Source of the DNA: Scybalocola_A sp900557175 | GTDB taxonomy: Bacteria; Bacillota; Clostridia; Lachnospirales; Lachnospiraceae | Reading direction: 5' to 3' | Length of the DNA stretch: 64,000 nt | Assembly (NCBI GenBank): GCA_937890745.1 | Contig: CALADH010000013.1 | Location: forward strand, 6,310-70,309 | In this document: in pieces, positions 35,771-44,480 of the stretch | Numbering within the stretch: position 1 is the first letter of the stretch | Layout: every line of letters starts with the position of its first letter | The notes under the pieces: model-generated | What the model was told of the DNA's origin: nothing | What the model saw: only the letters and a program-made list of their open reading frames with translations | Database searches by the model: none | Position numbers and translations under genes: made by a program

Positions 35771-35814
35771 AAGCACAGAGAAACTATTATAAAAAAATAA
35801 GATGTATAGGGAGT

Positions 35815-37161
35815 GTGAGATATTTGCAAAAAATTATAATTAGGCATCTAGGTCCTGTAAAAACTTTGGATATGGAAATAAAAGATTTTAATATACTTAT
35901 AGGAGAACAGGCAACAGGTAAAAGTACTGTTGCAAAAGCAATATATTTTTTTAGAATTATTAAAACTACATTAACAGATTATCTTTGTCAGGTATATGAT
36001 AGTGCACTTTACAAAGGCAATGATATTAGTGAGGGGTTTAATAAGGTTTTAAAGAGAGAGTTAAAGTCAATTTTTATTTCATTATTTGGACGAAGTTGGG
36101 ATTTAGACCGACGTTTATATTTAAAATATGAGTACACAAATGATATTTGGATTGATGTTAACCTTAACGGAACGTCCAGGCAGTATATAAGCGTTCGTTA
36201 TTCACCAAATTTGTCACGGGAAATAAAACGGTTAGAAGGTGAAGCTTTAACTTTGCATGAGCAAAAAGCAGATGCATATTTTAGTCTTGCTTATGCAAGT
36301 AAGGAACGATTGCGTAATTATGATAATTTTAAAAATAATATAAACAGAATTTTTGATGATTACAAAGAAACATATTATATACCTGCAGGAAGAAGTATGA
36401 TTACACTATTAGTTAATAATCGTTCTTTAATTGAAAGTGAAAATCTTGATTTGATAACACGGGAGTTTATGCGTATTATTGACGGTATTCATGTAGCGTT
36501 TGCAGACGGGATTAGGAATGTGCATAAACGATATCCTGATGGTGAAAGAAAATTTGATGTTAGTAAGATATCAGAGATGTTAATTTCTGATTTGAAAGGT
36601 GATTATCAGTATAATCCGGGTAAAGAATATATTATTATTCAGGATGAGGAGAATCATAACGAGAAAGTACAGGTGCCGATTAATTTTGCATCATCGGGAC
36701 AGCAAGAGATTTTGTGGTTGCTGAATCAATTATATATTTTGATGTTAAAAAAAGAAAATGCGTTTGTAATTATAGAGGAGCCGGAAGCACATTTATATCC
36801 AAGTCTTCAGGATAAAGTTGTTGAATTTATTGCTTATTTTGCAAATATTAATGATAGTACTGTCATGGTGACAACGCATAGTCCTTACATTTTAACATCA
36901 GTAAATGCGTTATATTGTGCAGGAAAAGTGATTAGAGATTTTCCAAATCTGACTAAAAAAGTACATGATATTGTGGGAAATGGTTGCGAAATTATCCCGG
37001 AAAAAATTACAGCATTAAAACTTAATAAAGATACAAGCGTACAGGAATTAATAGATAAAGAATTCGAAGAAATAAATACAGAGATGATTGATGAAATTTC
37101 AGACAAAATCAATGAAAAGTATACAGAATTGTTTTATTTGTTATCCGAAAGCGAAGCGTGA
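35815..37161 (+). CDS. AAA ATPase (AAA_15/AAA_21, OLD/SMC-like)
   Basis: 448 residues. Walker A is GEQATGKST (30-38). An ABC-type signature region SSGQQEILWLLNQ lies near 295, Walker B with catalytic Glu is VIIEEPEAHLYP (Glu321, Glu322) and the H-loop is TTHSPYIL (His355). The middle (about 60-280) is a charged helical insert. This is the compact SMC-like ATPase found in PARIS, Septu, AbiL/RloA and other phage-defence systems. The start is uncertain: GTG 35815 is only 1 nt from AGGGAG, so TTG 35824 may be used. The gene is markedly AT-richer than the flanks and sits in a two-gene unit with a putative nuclease, suggesting horizontal transfer. Confidence 0.85.
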   Translation: MRYLQKIIIRHLGPVKTLDMEIKDFNILIGEQATGKSTVAKAIYFFRIIKTTLTDYLCQVYDSALYKGNDISEGFNKVLKRELKSIFISLFGRSWDLDRRLYLKYEYTNDIWIDVNLNGTSRQYISVRYSPNLSREIKRLEGEALTLHEQKADAYFSLAYASKERLRNYDNFKNNINRIFDDYKETYYIPAGRSMITLLVNNRSLIESENLDLITREFMRIIDGIHVAFADGIRNVHKRYPDGERKFDVSKISEMLISDLKGDYQYNPGKEYIIIQDEENHNEKVQVPINFASSGQQEILWLLNQLYILMLKKENAFVIIEEPEAHLYPSLQDKVVEFIAYFANINDSTVMVTTHSPYILTSVNALYCAGKVIRDFPNLTKKVHDIVGNGCEIIPEKITALKLNKDTSVQELIDKEFEEINTEMIDEISDKINEKYTELFYLLSESEA

Positions 37162-37172
37162 GAGGTGAGGGG

Positions 37173-37796
37173 ATGAGTAAAAAAGAAAAGCTCAAAAACA
37201 GAAATTTTACTCAGACAGGCGATTTGGCATTGGGAAAATATAATGAATTATTCGAGTGCCTTAATAAAGGAGAGAAAAGAAATCTTAAAGATAGGAAATC
37301 TGATAAAAATTCATTTATGCCTATAGAGGTAGTAGATGAAGGCGTGTTTTTAACAGAACCTGATGGAAGATTAATTCCTGATACTGTCAGTCAGCGTAAA
37401 TGCGATTTTTTGTTATACTGTAAAGATAAGCCGCAGATATGTTTCGTTGAACTCAAGGGAGAGAACATTTCAATCAAAAATAGTGATAATCCATACGACC
37501 AAATTAGTGCTACGATAGATTTTTTGAAAAGATATAATGAGTTAAAAGTTTTAGCAAATCCAACGATTGAAAAACATGCTTTTATTGTATCACCGGGGAG
37601 GCAGAAATTTCCAAAAGGTATAGAGTCTAAAGAGAGATTTCTTTGGCGGAAGTTGCTTCAAGAAGGTTCTGAAAAAAAGAAAATGGAAGATATTGTGCAT
37701 CATGTAAAAGTGACGAAATCGGATAGATACAGCAATAATGGGCAGATTATTTGTTCACCAAAAGCACCTGTAAAAATTCCTTTTATGAATGATTAG
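37173..37796 (+). CDS. Putative PD-(D/E)XK nuclease partner of AAA ATPase
   Basis: 207 residues; no family name recognised. Residues 75-120 fit the PD-(D/E)XK nuclease core: Asp78 in RKCDFLLYC, Glu93-Leu-Lys95 in FVELKGENI and Gln110 in YDQISATIDFL, i.e. beta-strand, D-x14-E-x-K, helix with Gln. The N-terminus is short and basic. ATG 37173 follows GAGGTGAGGGG; it lies 11 bp after the ATPase stop and shares its AT-rich composition. By context it is probably the effector that the ATPase controls, cutting DNA or RNA on infection, but activity is inferred. It could also be only a binding subunit. Confidence 0.6.
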   Translation: MSKKEKLKNRNFTQTGDLALGKYNELFECLNKGEKRNLKDRKSDKNSFMPIEVVDEGVFLTEPDGRLIPDTVSQRKCDFLLYCKDKPQICFVELKGENISIKNSDNPYDQISATIDFLKRYNELKVLANPTIEKHAFIVSPGRQKFPKGIESKERFLWRKLLQEGSEKKKMEDIVHHVKVTKSDRYSNNGQIICSPKAPVKIPFMND

Positions 37797-37810
37797 AAGA
37801 AAAAATAACT

Positions 37811-40228
37811 ATGATAAAAACTAACTACAAAATCTCTGTCCGCCGCCTTGCGGAGTTTATTTTGCAGTCAGGCGATATTGACCGGACGGTCGGCGCTCTA
37901 AAAGACGCGGAGGCCATGCAGGAAGGACAAAAAATCCATAAGAAGCTGCAGAAGCTGGCAGGACCTGAGTACAGAGCCGAGGTGACACTAAAGACAGAAT
38001 ATGATGCCGGCGATGACATGGTGATTGTCCTTGAGGGGCGGGCTGACGGTATTATTGAGGAATACCGGCTCGGCGGTCTTGAGGACGGAGGTGAAGCCGG
38101 AATGCAGCTTTTCCATACGGTTGATGAAATCAAAGGTACTTATGCAGATGTAAGCCGACTTGAGGCGCCGCTGCCGGAACATATAGGGCAGGCGCTTTGC
38201 TATGCCTATATTTATGCACTTCAAAATCAGTTGGATGTGATGGAAGTTCAGGTAACTTATGTGAATATTGAAACAGAAAAGGTAAAGCAATTTAAGGAGA
38301 CAAAAACCTTTGAGGAATTAAAGATTTGGTTTGAAGAACTTATGGCAGAATATGCCAAGTGGCTGAAGTGGCAGCGTCAGTGGCGGAAAAAGCGCAATGA
38401 CAGTGCGGCAAGACTCTCGTTTCCGTTTGAGTACAGACCGGGGCAGAAGAAGATGGTTTCCGGCGTTTATCGGACAATTTTGCAGAAGAAACGGCTGTTT
38501 ATGGAAGCGCCCACAGGAACAGGCAAGACGATATCCACAGTTTTTCCGTCGGTGAAAGCGATGGGCGAGGGGCAGGCAGAAAAGATTTTTTATCTGACGG
38601 CAAAGACAATCACCCGGACGGTTGCCGAGGAAGCTTATGATTTGCTGCGCAAAAACGGGCTTTTATTTAAGGCGGTAACGCTGACGGCAAAGGATAAGAT
38701 CTGTATTTTTGATGAGGCAAAGTGTAATCCCGAAGACTGTCCGAGAGCGAAAGGGCATTTCGACAGAGTCAATGACGCGGTGTTTGATATGGTCACAAAT
38801 GAGACGGCGCTGACAAAAGATGTCATTGAAGTTTATGCTGAAAAATATAATGTTTGTCCTTTTGAAATGCAGCTTGATGCGGCGCTTTGGATGGACGGCA
38901 TTATCTGTGATTATAATTATGTGTTTGATCCTCAGGTTTACTTAAAGCGATTTTTTGATAATGTGAAAGAAAACTATATTTTTCTCATTGATGAGGCGCA
39001 TAATCTTGTGGACAGGGCGCGGGAAATGTACAGCGCACCTCTTTATCTGGCAGATTTTGAAGCGGTCAGGGCAGCAGTGATGCCTTATGAGCGCCGTCTT
39101 GCCGGAAAAATTGGCATATGCATTAAGTGTATGAGAGAGCTTTATGACGAGTGTGAGGAATGTATGCAGCTTGAAAGCGCCGGAGGGCTGTCTGTATTTT
39201 TAATGCGGATGATTTCTGATATAGAAAAGTTTTTAAAAAGCCGGGCTCCGGCACCTGTGAAAGTGAAAGAAAAGGTACTTGAGCTTTATCTTAATGCACG
39301 GTGGTTTGTCAATGTGTACGATAATATGGACAGCCGTTATATTATCTACGACGAGCGGCAGGGCGAAAAAAAGTTTATGATAAAGCTTTTTTGTGTTGAT
39401 CCGTCGGGAGATTTGGGGATGTGTCTTGAAAAGGGACGTTCGGCAGTCTTTTTTTCGGCGACGCTTTTGCCAATCCAATATTATAAGTCGCTTTTGAGTG
39501 TGACGCCGAAAGAGGATTATGATTTGTATGCCGTATCGCCCTTTGATGTGAGCAACCGCATGATTTTGACGGCGGGGGATGTGAGCAGCAGATATACGCG
39601 GCGAAACAGAGAAGAATATGAGCGGATTGCCGAGTATATTTTAAAAACAGTACGCGGTAAAAACGGCAATTATATGGTTTTTTTTCCGTCTTACGCATTT
39701 ATGGAGGCTGTCTATGAAGTGATTGCAGAAAAGGAGCTTTCAAAGGCAGGCAACGGACTGACAATCATTGTGCAGGAGAGCGCCATGACTGAATCGGCAA
39801 GAGAAGCGTTTTTGGAAAATTTTAAATCTGACATTATGTCAACTGTTGTCGGCTTTTGCGTGCTCGGCGGTATATTTTCGGAGGGCATTGATTTAAAGGA
39901 GGACAGGCTTATTGGTGTCCTTGTTGTCGGTACAGGACTGCCGCAGACCGGCGGTGAGCGTGAGCTTTTAAAAAAATATTTTGATGAAAAAGAGGGCAGC
40001 GGTTTTGATTTTGCTTACCTTTATCCGGGAATGAATAAGGTTTTGCAGGCGGCGGGGCGCGTCATACGGACGGAAAAGGATAAGGGGATTATTGTACTTT
40101 TGGACGAGCGGTTTAATTACCGAATGTACAGCAGCCTTTTTCCGAGAGAATGGTTTCCTTATGAGCGGGCGTCCATCGGCAATATCGAAGAAAAAATAAA
40201 TACGTTTTGGGAAAAAGCCGGAATATAG
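37811..40228 (+). CDS. DinG/XPD-type DNA helicase with N-terminal nuclease domain
   Basis: 805 residues. The first 200 residues carry a Cas4/AddB-like nuclease core: EGRADGI (Asp), DEIKGTY (E-x-K) and QALCYAY (Q-x3-Y). The helicase begins at about 205: EYRPGQKKMV, Walker A APTGTGKT, a four-Cys iron-sulphur region (CIFDEAKCNPEDCPRAKGHF... CPFE), the DEAH box LIDEAHNLVD, SATLLP and QAAGRVIRTEKDKG. This is a 5'-3' FeS helicase of the Rad3/DinG class, common in clostridia, likely in DNA repair. The ribosome site is weak. It starts 14 bp after the putative nuclease, but its base composition is host-like, so co-operation with that pair is uncertain. Confidence 0.85.
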   Translation: MIKTNYKISVRRLAEFILQSGDIDRTVGALKDAEAMQEGQKIHKKLQKLAGPEYRAEVTLKTEYDAGDDMVIVLEGRADGIIEEYRLGGLEDGGEAGMQLFHTVDEIKGTYADVSRLEAPLPEHIGQALCYAYIYALQNQLDVMEVQVTYVNIETEKVKQFKETKTFEELKIWFEELMAEYAKWLKWQRQWRKKRNDSAARLSFPFEYRPGQKKMVSGVYRTILQKKRLFMEAPTGTGKTISTVFPSVKAMGEGQAEKIFYLTAKTITRTVAEEAYDLLRKNGLLFKAVTLTAKDKICIFDEAKCNPEDCPRAKGHFDRVNDAVFDMVTNETALTKDVIEVYAEKYNVCPFEMQLDAALWMDGIICDYNYVFDPQVYLKRFFDNVKENYIFLIDEAHNLVDRAREMYSAPLYLADFEAVRAAVMPYERRLAGKIGICIKCMRELYDECEECMQLESAGGLSVFLMRMISDIEKFLKSRAPAPVKVKEKVLELYLNARWFVNVYDNMDSRYIIYDERQGEKKFMIKLFCVDPSGDLGMCLEKGRSAVFFSATLLPIQYYKSLLSVTPKEDYDLYAVSPFDVSNRMILTAGDVSSRYTRRNREEYERIAEYILKTVRGKNGNYMVFFPSYAFMEAVYEVIAEKELSKAGNGLTIIVQESAMTESAREAFLENFKSDIMSTVVGFCVLGGIFSEGIDLKEDRLIGVLVVGTGLPQTGGERELLKKYFDEKEGSGFDFAYLYPGMNKVLQAAGRVIRTEKDKGIIVLLDERFNYRMYSSLFPREWFPYERASIGNIEEKINTFWEKAGI

Positions 40229-40288
40229 CAAAGGATTGTGTATTTTTTAACGTACACACGCATTTGGTATATTTTCCGGCTTTTATTT
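40211..40288 (+). terminator. Terminator after helicase
   Basis: AAAAAGCCGGAATATA (overlapping the gene's end) pairs with TATATTTTCCGGCTTTT about 45 nt on; T-rich tail. An inner GTGTA/TACAC stem adds to it. Confidence 0.6.
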
Positions 40289-40387
40289 TAGTCTGAAATC
40301 TTTTATAATGAAATTAGTGTCAGTATATGTTGAATTTGCGCTGACATCAGACAAGGCGAACCTGTCTGAGGATGGGAGGTTTATGCG

Positions 40388-41257
40388 ATGAGGATAGGCT
40401 TTATCGGGCTTGGAATTATGGGTGAGCCGATGTGCTACAACGTCATTAAAAAGCACGATGACAAAGTATATGCTTTTGATATTGACGCAAAAAAAACGGC
40501 ACTTTTGGCAGGCTATGGCGCCATTGCCTGTGGAAGCTCACTTGAGGCTGCGGCAAACAGTGATGTGATTATTACAGTTGTTCCGCGCTCAGAACATTCA
40601 TTGTCTGTTTACCGGGAAATTGAGCCGGTGATGGACAGTACAAAAATCTGTATTGATATGAGTACCATTGATCCCGAAGCTTCTGAAGAAATTTTTCATA
40701 TGCTGGAAAAACGGGGGACACCGTTTTTGGATGCGCCGATTGTGAAGTCAAGAGATGCGGCAAGACTCGGCGATGTCGGTATTTATGTCGGCGGCGATTA
40801 TGATGTTTATAAAAAAGTGAAGCCGATACTTCAGTATATGGGACGGAGTATTATGCATATGGGCGAGCATGGCAAGGGGCTTTTAATGAAGATTTGCCAC
40901 AATGCGCTTATTGCACAGATACAAAACGGCGTCAATGAGACGCTGGCGCTTGCACTTCGGGAGGGCATTGATATTGATAAATTCAGTGCGGCGATTTCCT
41001 ATGGCGGCGGTCAGAATTATTATTATGACTCAAAGCAGATGGCACTCAGATATAAAGATTATACGACACAATTTTCAGTTGCCAATATGGCAAAGGACTT
41101 AGAAATCTGTCATAATCTTGTGGCGCCAAAGCATTATCATATGCCGGGGCTTGAAGTTGCCCGAAATGTTTATGAAAAAGCACTGAATGCGGGCGATGGA
41201 GACAAGGATTTTTGTTCAACATTGGAAATCGTGCTTCGTGAGCATGAAAAAAATTGA
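40388..41257 (+). CDS. NAD(P)-dependent beta-hydroxyacid dehydrogenase (GarR-like)
   Basis: 289 residues. It has the Rossmann motif GFIGLGIMGEPM at the N-terminus, CIDMSTIDPEASEE, the substrate motif FLDAPIVKSRDAARLGDVGIYVGG and the catalytic-lysine helix GKGLLMKICHNALIAQ. This is the family of tartronate semialdehyde reductase, 3-hydroxyisobutyrate dehydrogenase and 4-hydroxybutyrate dehydrogenase; the exact substrate is not predictable. ATG 40388 follows GGGAGG. It ends just upstream of the hydrogenase operon, whose -35 overlaps its stop codon. Confidence 0.85.
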   Translation: MRIGFIGLGIMGEPMCYNVIKKHDDKVYAFDIDAKKTALLAGYGAIACGSSLEAAANSDVIITVVPRSEHSLSVYREIEPVMDSTKICIDMSTIDPEASEEIFHMLEKRGTPFLDAPIVKSRDAARLGDVGIYVGGDYDVYKKVKPILQYMGRSIMHMGEHGKGLLMKICHNALIAQIQNGVNETLALALREGIDIDKFSAAISYGGGQNYYYDSKQMALRYKDYTTQFSVANMAKDLEICHNLVAPKHYHMPGLEVARNVYEKALNAGDGDKDFCSTLEIVLREHEKN

Positions 41258-41282
41258 ATTTAGTCGAAACTTATGTTAAAAT
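41254..41282 (+). promoter_or_regulatory. Sigma-A promoter of hydrogenase operon
   Basis: -35 TTGAAT (overlapping the upstream stop codon), 17-bp spacer, -10 TAAAAT. The Rex box begins at the next base. Confidence 0.65.
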
Positions 41283-41300
41283 TTGTTAATGAAATAACAA
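41283..41300. promoter_or_regulatory. Rex operator of hydrogenase operon
   Basis: TTGTTAA-TGAA-ATAACAA, one mismatch from the Rex consensus TTGTTAA-N4-TTAACAA. It covers the transcription start region directly after the -10, an ideal repressor position. Confidence 0.75.
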
Positions 41301-41326
41301 AGTCAGCCGTAAAGGGAGGATGAATT

Positions 41327-41566
41327 ATGGTAGTTACAATATGTATAGGAAGTTCATGTCATTTAAAAGGCTCAAGAGATATTATTGCAAGCTTTCAGAG
41401 ATTAGTATCTCTGCACGGCATCAGCGATAAAGTTGAGCTGACGGGCTCTTTTTGCATGGGCCATTGTGAAAAAGGCGTTTGTGTCAAAGTCAATGATGAA
41501 TTATTTTCAGTGACGCCTGCAACTGCTGAAGAATTTTTCAACAAGGAGATTCTCGGGAGGATTTAA
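41327..41566 (+). CDS. Thioredoxin-like [2Fe-2S] ferredoxin
   Basis: 79 residues. It is a small thioredoxin-fold ferredoxin with the four-cysteine pattern C-x4-C (CIGSSC) and C-x3-C (CMGHC), as in the NuoE/HydC [2Fe-2S] subunit. ATG 41327 follows AAAGGGAGG. First gene of the Rex-controlled operon; it would pass electrons to or from the hydrogenase-like proteins that follow. Similar small ferredoxins lead the hfs-type clusters of clostridia. Confidence 0.85.
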   Translation: MVVTICIGSSCHLKGSRDIIASFQRLVSLHGISDKVELTGSFCMGHCEKGVCVKVNDELFSVTPATAEEFFNKEILGRI

Positions 41567-41568
41567 TC

Positions 41569-43278
41569 GTGGCAAATATCGGCTTTAGAAAGGCAAAATG
41601 TAAGGATTGCCATAAGTGCGTCCGTCTGTGTCCTGTCAAAGCCATTCGCAGAAAAGACGAGCAGGCCCAATTTGTTGCCGCAGAATGTATTTTGTGCGGA
41701 CAGTGTATTGAAGCATGTCCTCACCATGCGATTCAGGTGTTCAGCGACATAGATAAAGTGAAAAAATATATTGAGGACGGCGAAAAGGTTGTCGTATCTC
41801 TCTCGCCGGCTTACCTCGGCGCTTTTGACGAGAGTGAACCGGGACAGTTTATTGAGGCGCTTTATGAGATGGGCTTTTATGAAGTGCGGGAAACTGCAGA
41901 GGGTGCTGTCTATGTGACAAATGAATATGACCGTATTTTAAAAGACGGGCATATGGACAACGTCATTACGACCGTCTGTCCGGTTGTCAATAATCTTGTA
42001 GAAAAGTATTATCCGGAGCTTGTGAGCCAGCTGGCGCCGGTTGTTTCGCCGATTGTTGCCCATGGTCGGATGCTGCGCCGGGAATTTGGAGACGATGTTA
42101 AAATTGTTTCAATTACACCGTGTCTTGCCGAGGCGCCGGAGGTGCTTAAGGATGAGCGGACGAAGGGCTGCATTGATGCGGTCATCAGCTTTAAGGAGCT
42201 GATGCGCTGGATGAAGGCGCAGAATGTTCAGGTAACAGATTGTGAGACATATCACCATACCCGGATTAATCCGATGGTCAACGGTGCTTATGCGACAGGC
42301 GACGGTGTGATCCGGGCGCTTCGTGCAAAGTCCGGTGAAAAAGACGGATATAAGCGTATTGTTGTCTTTGGTGTCGATGAATGTAAGGATATTTTGGAGT
42401 GTGTCCTAAGAGGCGAGCTGCATCACTGTCTTCTTGAGCTGAATGCCTGCGTCTCCGGCTGTGTCAACGGTCCGGTTTCGGGTAAGAAGTCTGCACAGCG
42501 CTTTAAATCACAGATGCTTGTTCAGGAACGCATTATGCCGGAATTTCCGGATTATGAAGATATTGATATTGACCTGACAAAGCATTTTGTGGCACATTCA
42601 GAGGCGGAGGAGATGCCGTCAGATTCAGAGATTCGGGCAATGCTTGCCAAAATTGGCAAGGAAACGCCGGATAAGGAGTTAAACTGCGGCGCCTGTGGGT
42701 TTAATACATGCCGGGAAAAAGCAATCGCAGCCATTCGTGGGAGAAGCGATATTTATATGTGTGTCAACTATATGTATGACCGCTTAAGTTCATTGACAGA
42801 TGTGATTATGTCTGTAACACCGGAGATGATTATTATTGTTGATGGTGACCTGCGAATCAGAGAATTTAATAATGCAGCCGAGGTCGCCTTTAATATATCG
42901 CGGGACGAGGCTGTAAAGAAGTATTTGTATGAAATTATTGATGCGGAGGATTTTCAGGAAGTATTTCAGAATAAGAGAAGCATCATGAACAAAAAGGTTG
43001 TCTATAAGTCCTATGGTTTAACGACAGTTCAGAATATTTTTTATTTGAGAAGCCAAAAGGTTGCCATCGGATTTTTCAGAAATACGACAGCTGAGGAAAA
43101 GGAAAAAGAAAATCGAAGGAAGCTTAAGATTGAGGGCGTCAACATTGCCCAGGAGATTATTGACAAGCAGATGATGGTTGCCCAGGAGATTGCCGGACTT
43201 TTAGGCGAGACGACTGCGGAGACGAAGATGACGCTGATGAAGCTGCGTGACAGTATGCTGTCAGACGCGGATTTATAG
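41569..43278 (+). CDS. Sensory [FeFe]-hydrogenase-like protein with PAS domain (HsfB type)
   Basis: 569 residues. It has two [4Fe-4S] motifs at 11-21 and 40-50, an H-cluster domain at about 70-310 with TTVCPVV (Cys137), ITPCLAE (Cys185) and NACVSGCVNG (Cys294, Cys298), a further Fe-S motif CGACGFNTC...C (373-398) and a PAS domain (about 410-520). All four H-cluster ligand cysteines are kept, but the usual CC pair is VC and the MPCxxK lysine is absent, so turnover is probably low and the protein senses H2 or redox. GTG 41569 follows CGGGAGG. It resembles HsfB of hfs clusters; the next gene is a phosphatase it may control. Confidence 0.9.
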   Translation: MANIGFRKAKCKDCHKCVRLCPVKAIRRKDEQAQFVAAECILCGQCIEACPHHAIQVFSDIDKVKKYIEDGEKVVVSLSPAYLGAFDESEPGQFIEALYEMGFYEVRETAEGAVYVTNEYDRILKDGHMDNVITTVCPVVNNLVEKYYPELVSQLAPVVSPIVAHGRMLRREFGDDVKIVSITPCLAEAPEVLKDERTKGCIDAVISFKELMRWMKAQNVQVTDCETYHHTRINPMVNGAYATGDGVIRALRAKSGEKDGYKRIVVFGVDECKDILECVLRGELHHCLLELNACVSGCVNGPVSGKKSAQRFKSQMLVQERIMPEFPDYEDIDIDLTKHFVAHSEAEEMPSDSEIRAMLAKIGKETPDKELNCGACGFNTCREKAIAAIRGRSDIYMCVNYMYDRLSSLTDVIMSVTPEMIIIVDGDLRIREFNNAAEVAFNISRDEAVKKYLYEIIDAEDFQEVFQNKRSIMNKKVVYKSYGLTTVQNIFYLRSQKVAIGFFRNTTAEEKEKENRRKLKIEGVNIAQEIIDKQMMVAQEIAGLLGETTAETKMTLMKLRDSMLSDADL

Positions 43279-43293
43279 ACCGGGGAGGCTGTA

Positions 43294-44466
43294 ATGAATA
43301 TCAGTTTGGAAGTATCTTATAAAAGTCTTTGTAAGCACGGCGAGGAGCTGTGCGGCGATAAGCTTGAGCATATCAAAACCGGGGATTCGGATATTATTAT
43401 TTTGTCCGACGGTATGGGAAGCGGCGTGAAGGCAAATATTTTAGCGACGCTGACTTCAAAAATTCTCGGAACGATGTTAAGGCAGGGCGCAAAACTGGAG
43501 GACTGTGTTGATACGATTGCCAAAACACTTCCGGTGTGCAGTGTCAGAAAGGTTGCTTACTCAACCTTTTCTATCCTTCAGATTTTTAACAGCGGGCGGG
43601 CATATCTTGTAGAATATGATAATCCGGGCTGTGTTTTTATAAGAAATAAAAAGATGATTAATATTCCTTATACAGTCAAGAAAATTGAAGATAAGACGAT
43701 AAGGGAATTTAGATTTGACGTTGCGCTGGGAGATTGTTTTGTTCTTTTCAGCGACGGTGTTGTCCATGCCGGCGTCGGCAATATGCTGACCTTTGGCTGG
43801 GGACGGCAAGGTGCGGCGGAGTATATAAGGCGTGCATGTCAGGAGGAGATGTCGGCGCCGAGACTTGTGTCGATGCTCTGCCGGACATGCGGTGATTTAT
43901 ATATGGGTTCGCCGGGGGATGATACGACCATATGTGCGGCGCGCATTGTAAAACGTAAAAATGTCAATATTTTTACAGGACCGCCCACCTCCTATGATGA
44001 TGATGCGGTGCTGATGAGAGATTTTATGACGACGCCGGGAGAGAAGATTGTCTGCGGCGGAACAAGCGCCAATATTGCCGCACGAATATTGAATAAGAAA
44101 ATAGTCGCTTCAATTAATTATACCGATCCGGAAATTCCGCCGACGGCTTCCCTTGAGGGGATTGACCTTGTGACGGAGGGTGTGTTTACGCTGAACCGGT
44201 GCGCGGATATGCTGGAGCGCTACAACAGAGGCGATATGTCTGAAAAGTTTTTTGACAGCTTAGACGCAGATAACGGTGCGGCTCAGCTTGCTAAAATACT
44301 TGTGGAGGACTGTACCCACTTAAATATGTTTGTGGGCCGCGCTATGAATGCGGCGCATCAAAATGTGGGGCTGCCGTTTGATTTAAGTGTCCGCATGAGA
44401 CTTGTGGATAAGATTAAAACAGAGTGTGAGAAGATGGGGAAAGCTGTAACGGTAAAGTATTATTGA
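43294..44466 (+). CDS. SpoIIE/PP2C-type serine phosphatase
   Basis: 390 residues. The N-terminal half is a PPM/SpoIIE phosphatase with metal-binding aspartates in ILSDGMGSGVKAN, VLFSDGVVHAG and GSPGDDTTICAARI. The C-terminal half (about 220-390) is not recognised; it holds VCGGTSANIAARIL and DLVTEGVFTLNR. In the hfs-type cluster this phosphatase lies between the sensory hydrogenase and the catalytic one, so it likely relays the H2/redox signal to an anti-sigma or other phosphoprotein. ATG 43294 follows GGGGAGG; its stop comes just before the hydrogenase ribosome site. Confidence 0.88.
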   Translation: MNISLEVSYKSLCKHGEELCGDKLEHIKTGDSDIIILSDGMGSGVKANILATLTSKILGTMLRQGAKLEDCVDTIAKTLPVCSVRKVAYSTFSILQIFNSGRAYLVEYDNPGCVFIRNKKMINIPYTVKKIEDKTIREFRFDVALGDCFVLFSDGVVHAGVGNMLTFGWGRQGAAEYIRRACQEEMSAPRLVSMLCRTCGDLYMGSPGDDTTICAARIVKRKNVNIFTGPPTSYDDDAVLMRDFMTTPGEKIVCGGTSANIAARILNKKIVASINYTDPEIPPTASLEGIDLVTEGVFTLNRCADMLERYNRGDMSEKFFDSLDADNGAAQLAKILVEDCTHLNMFVGRAMNAAHQNVGLPFDLSVRMRLVDKIKTECEKMGKAVTVKYY

Positions 44467-44480
44467 AAGGAATAGTGAAT

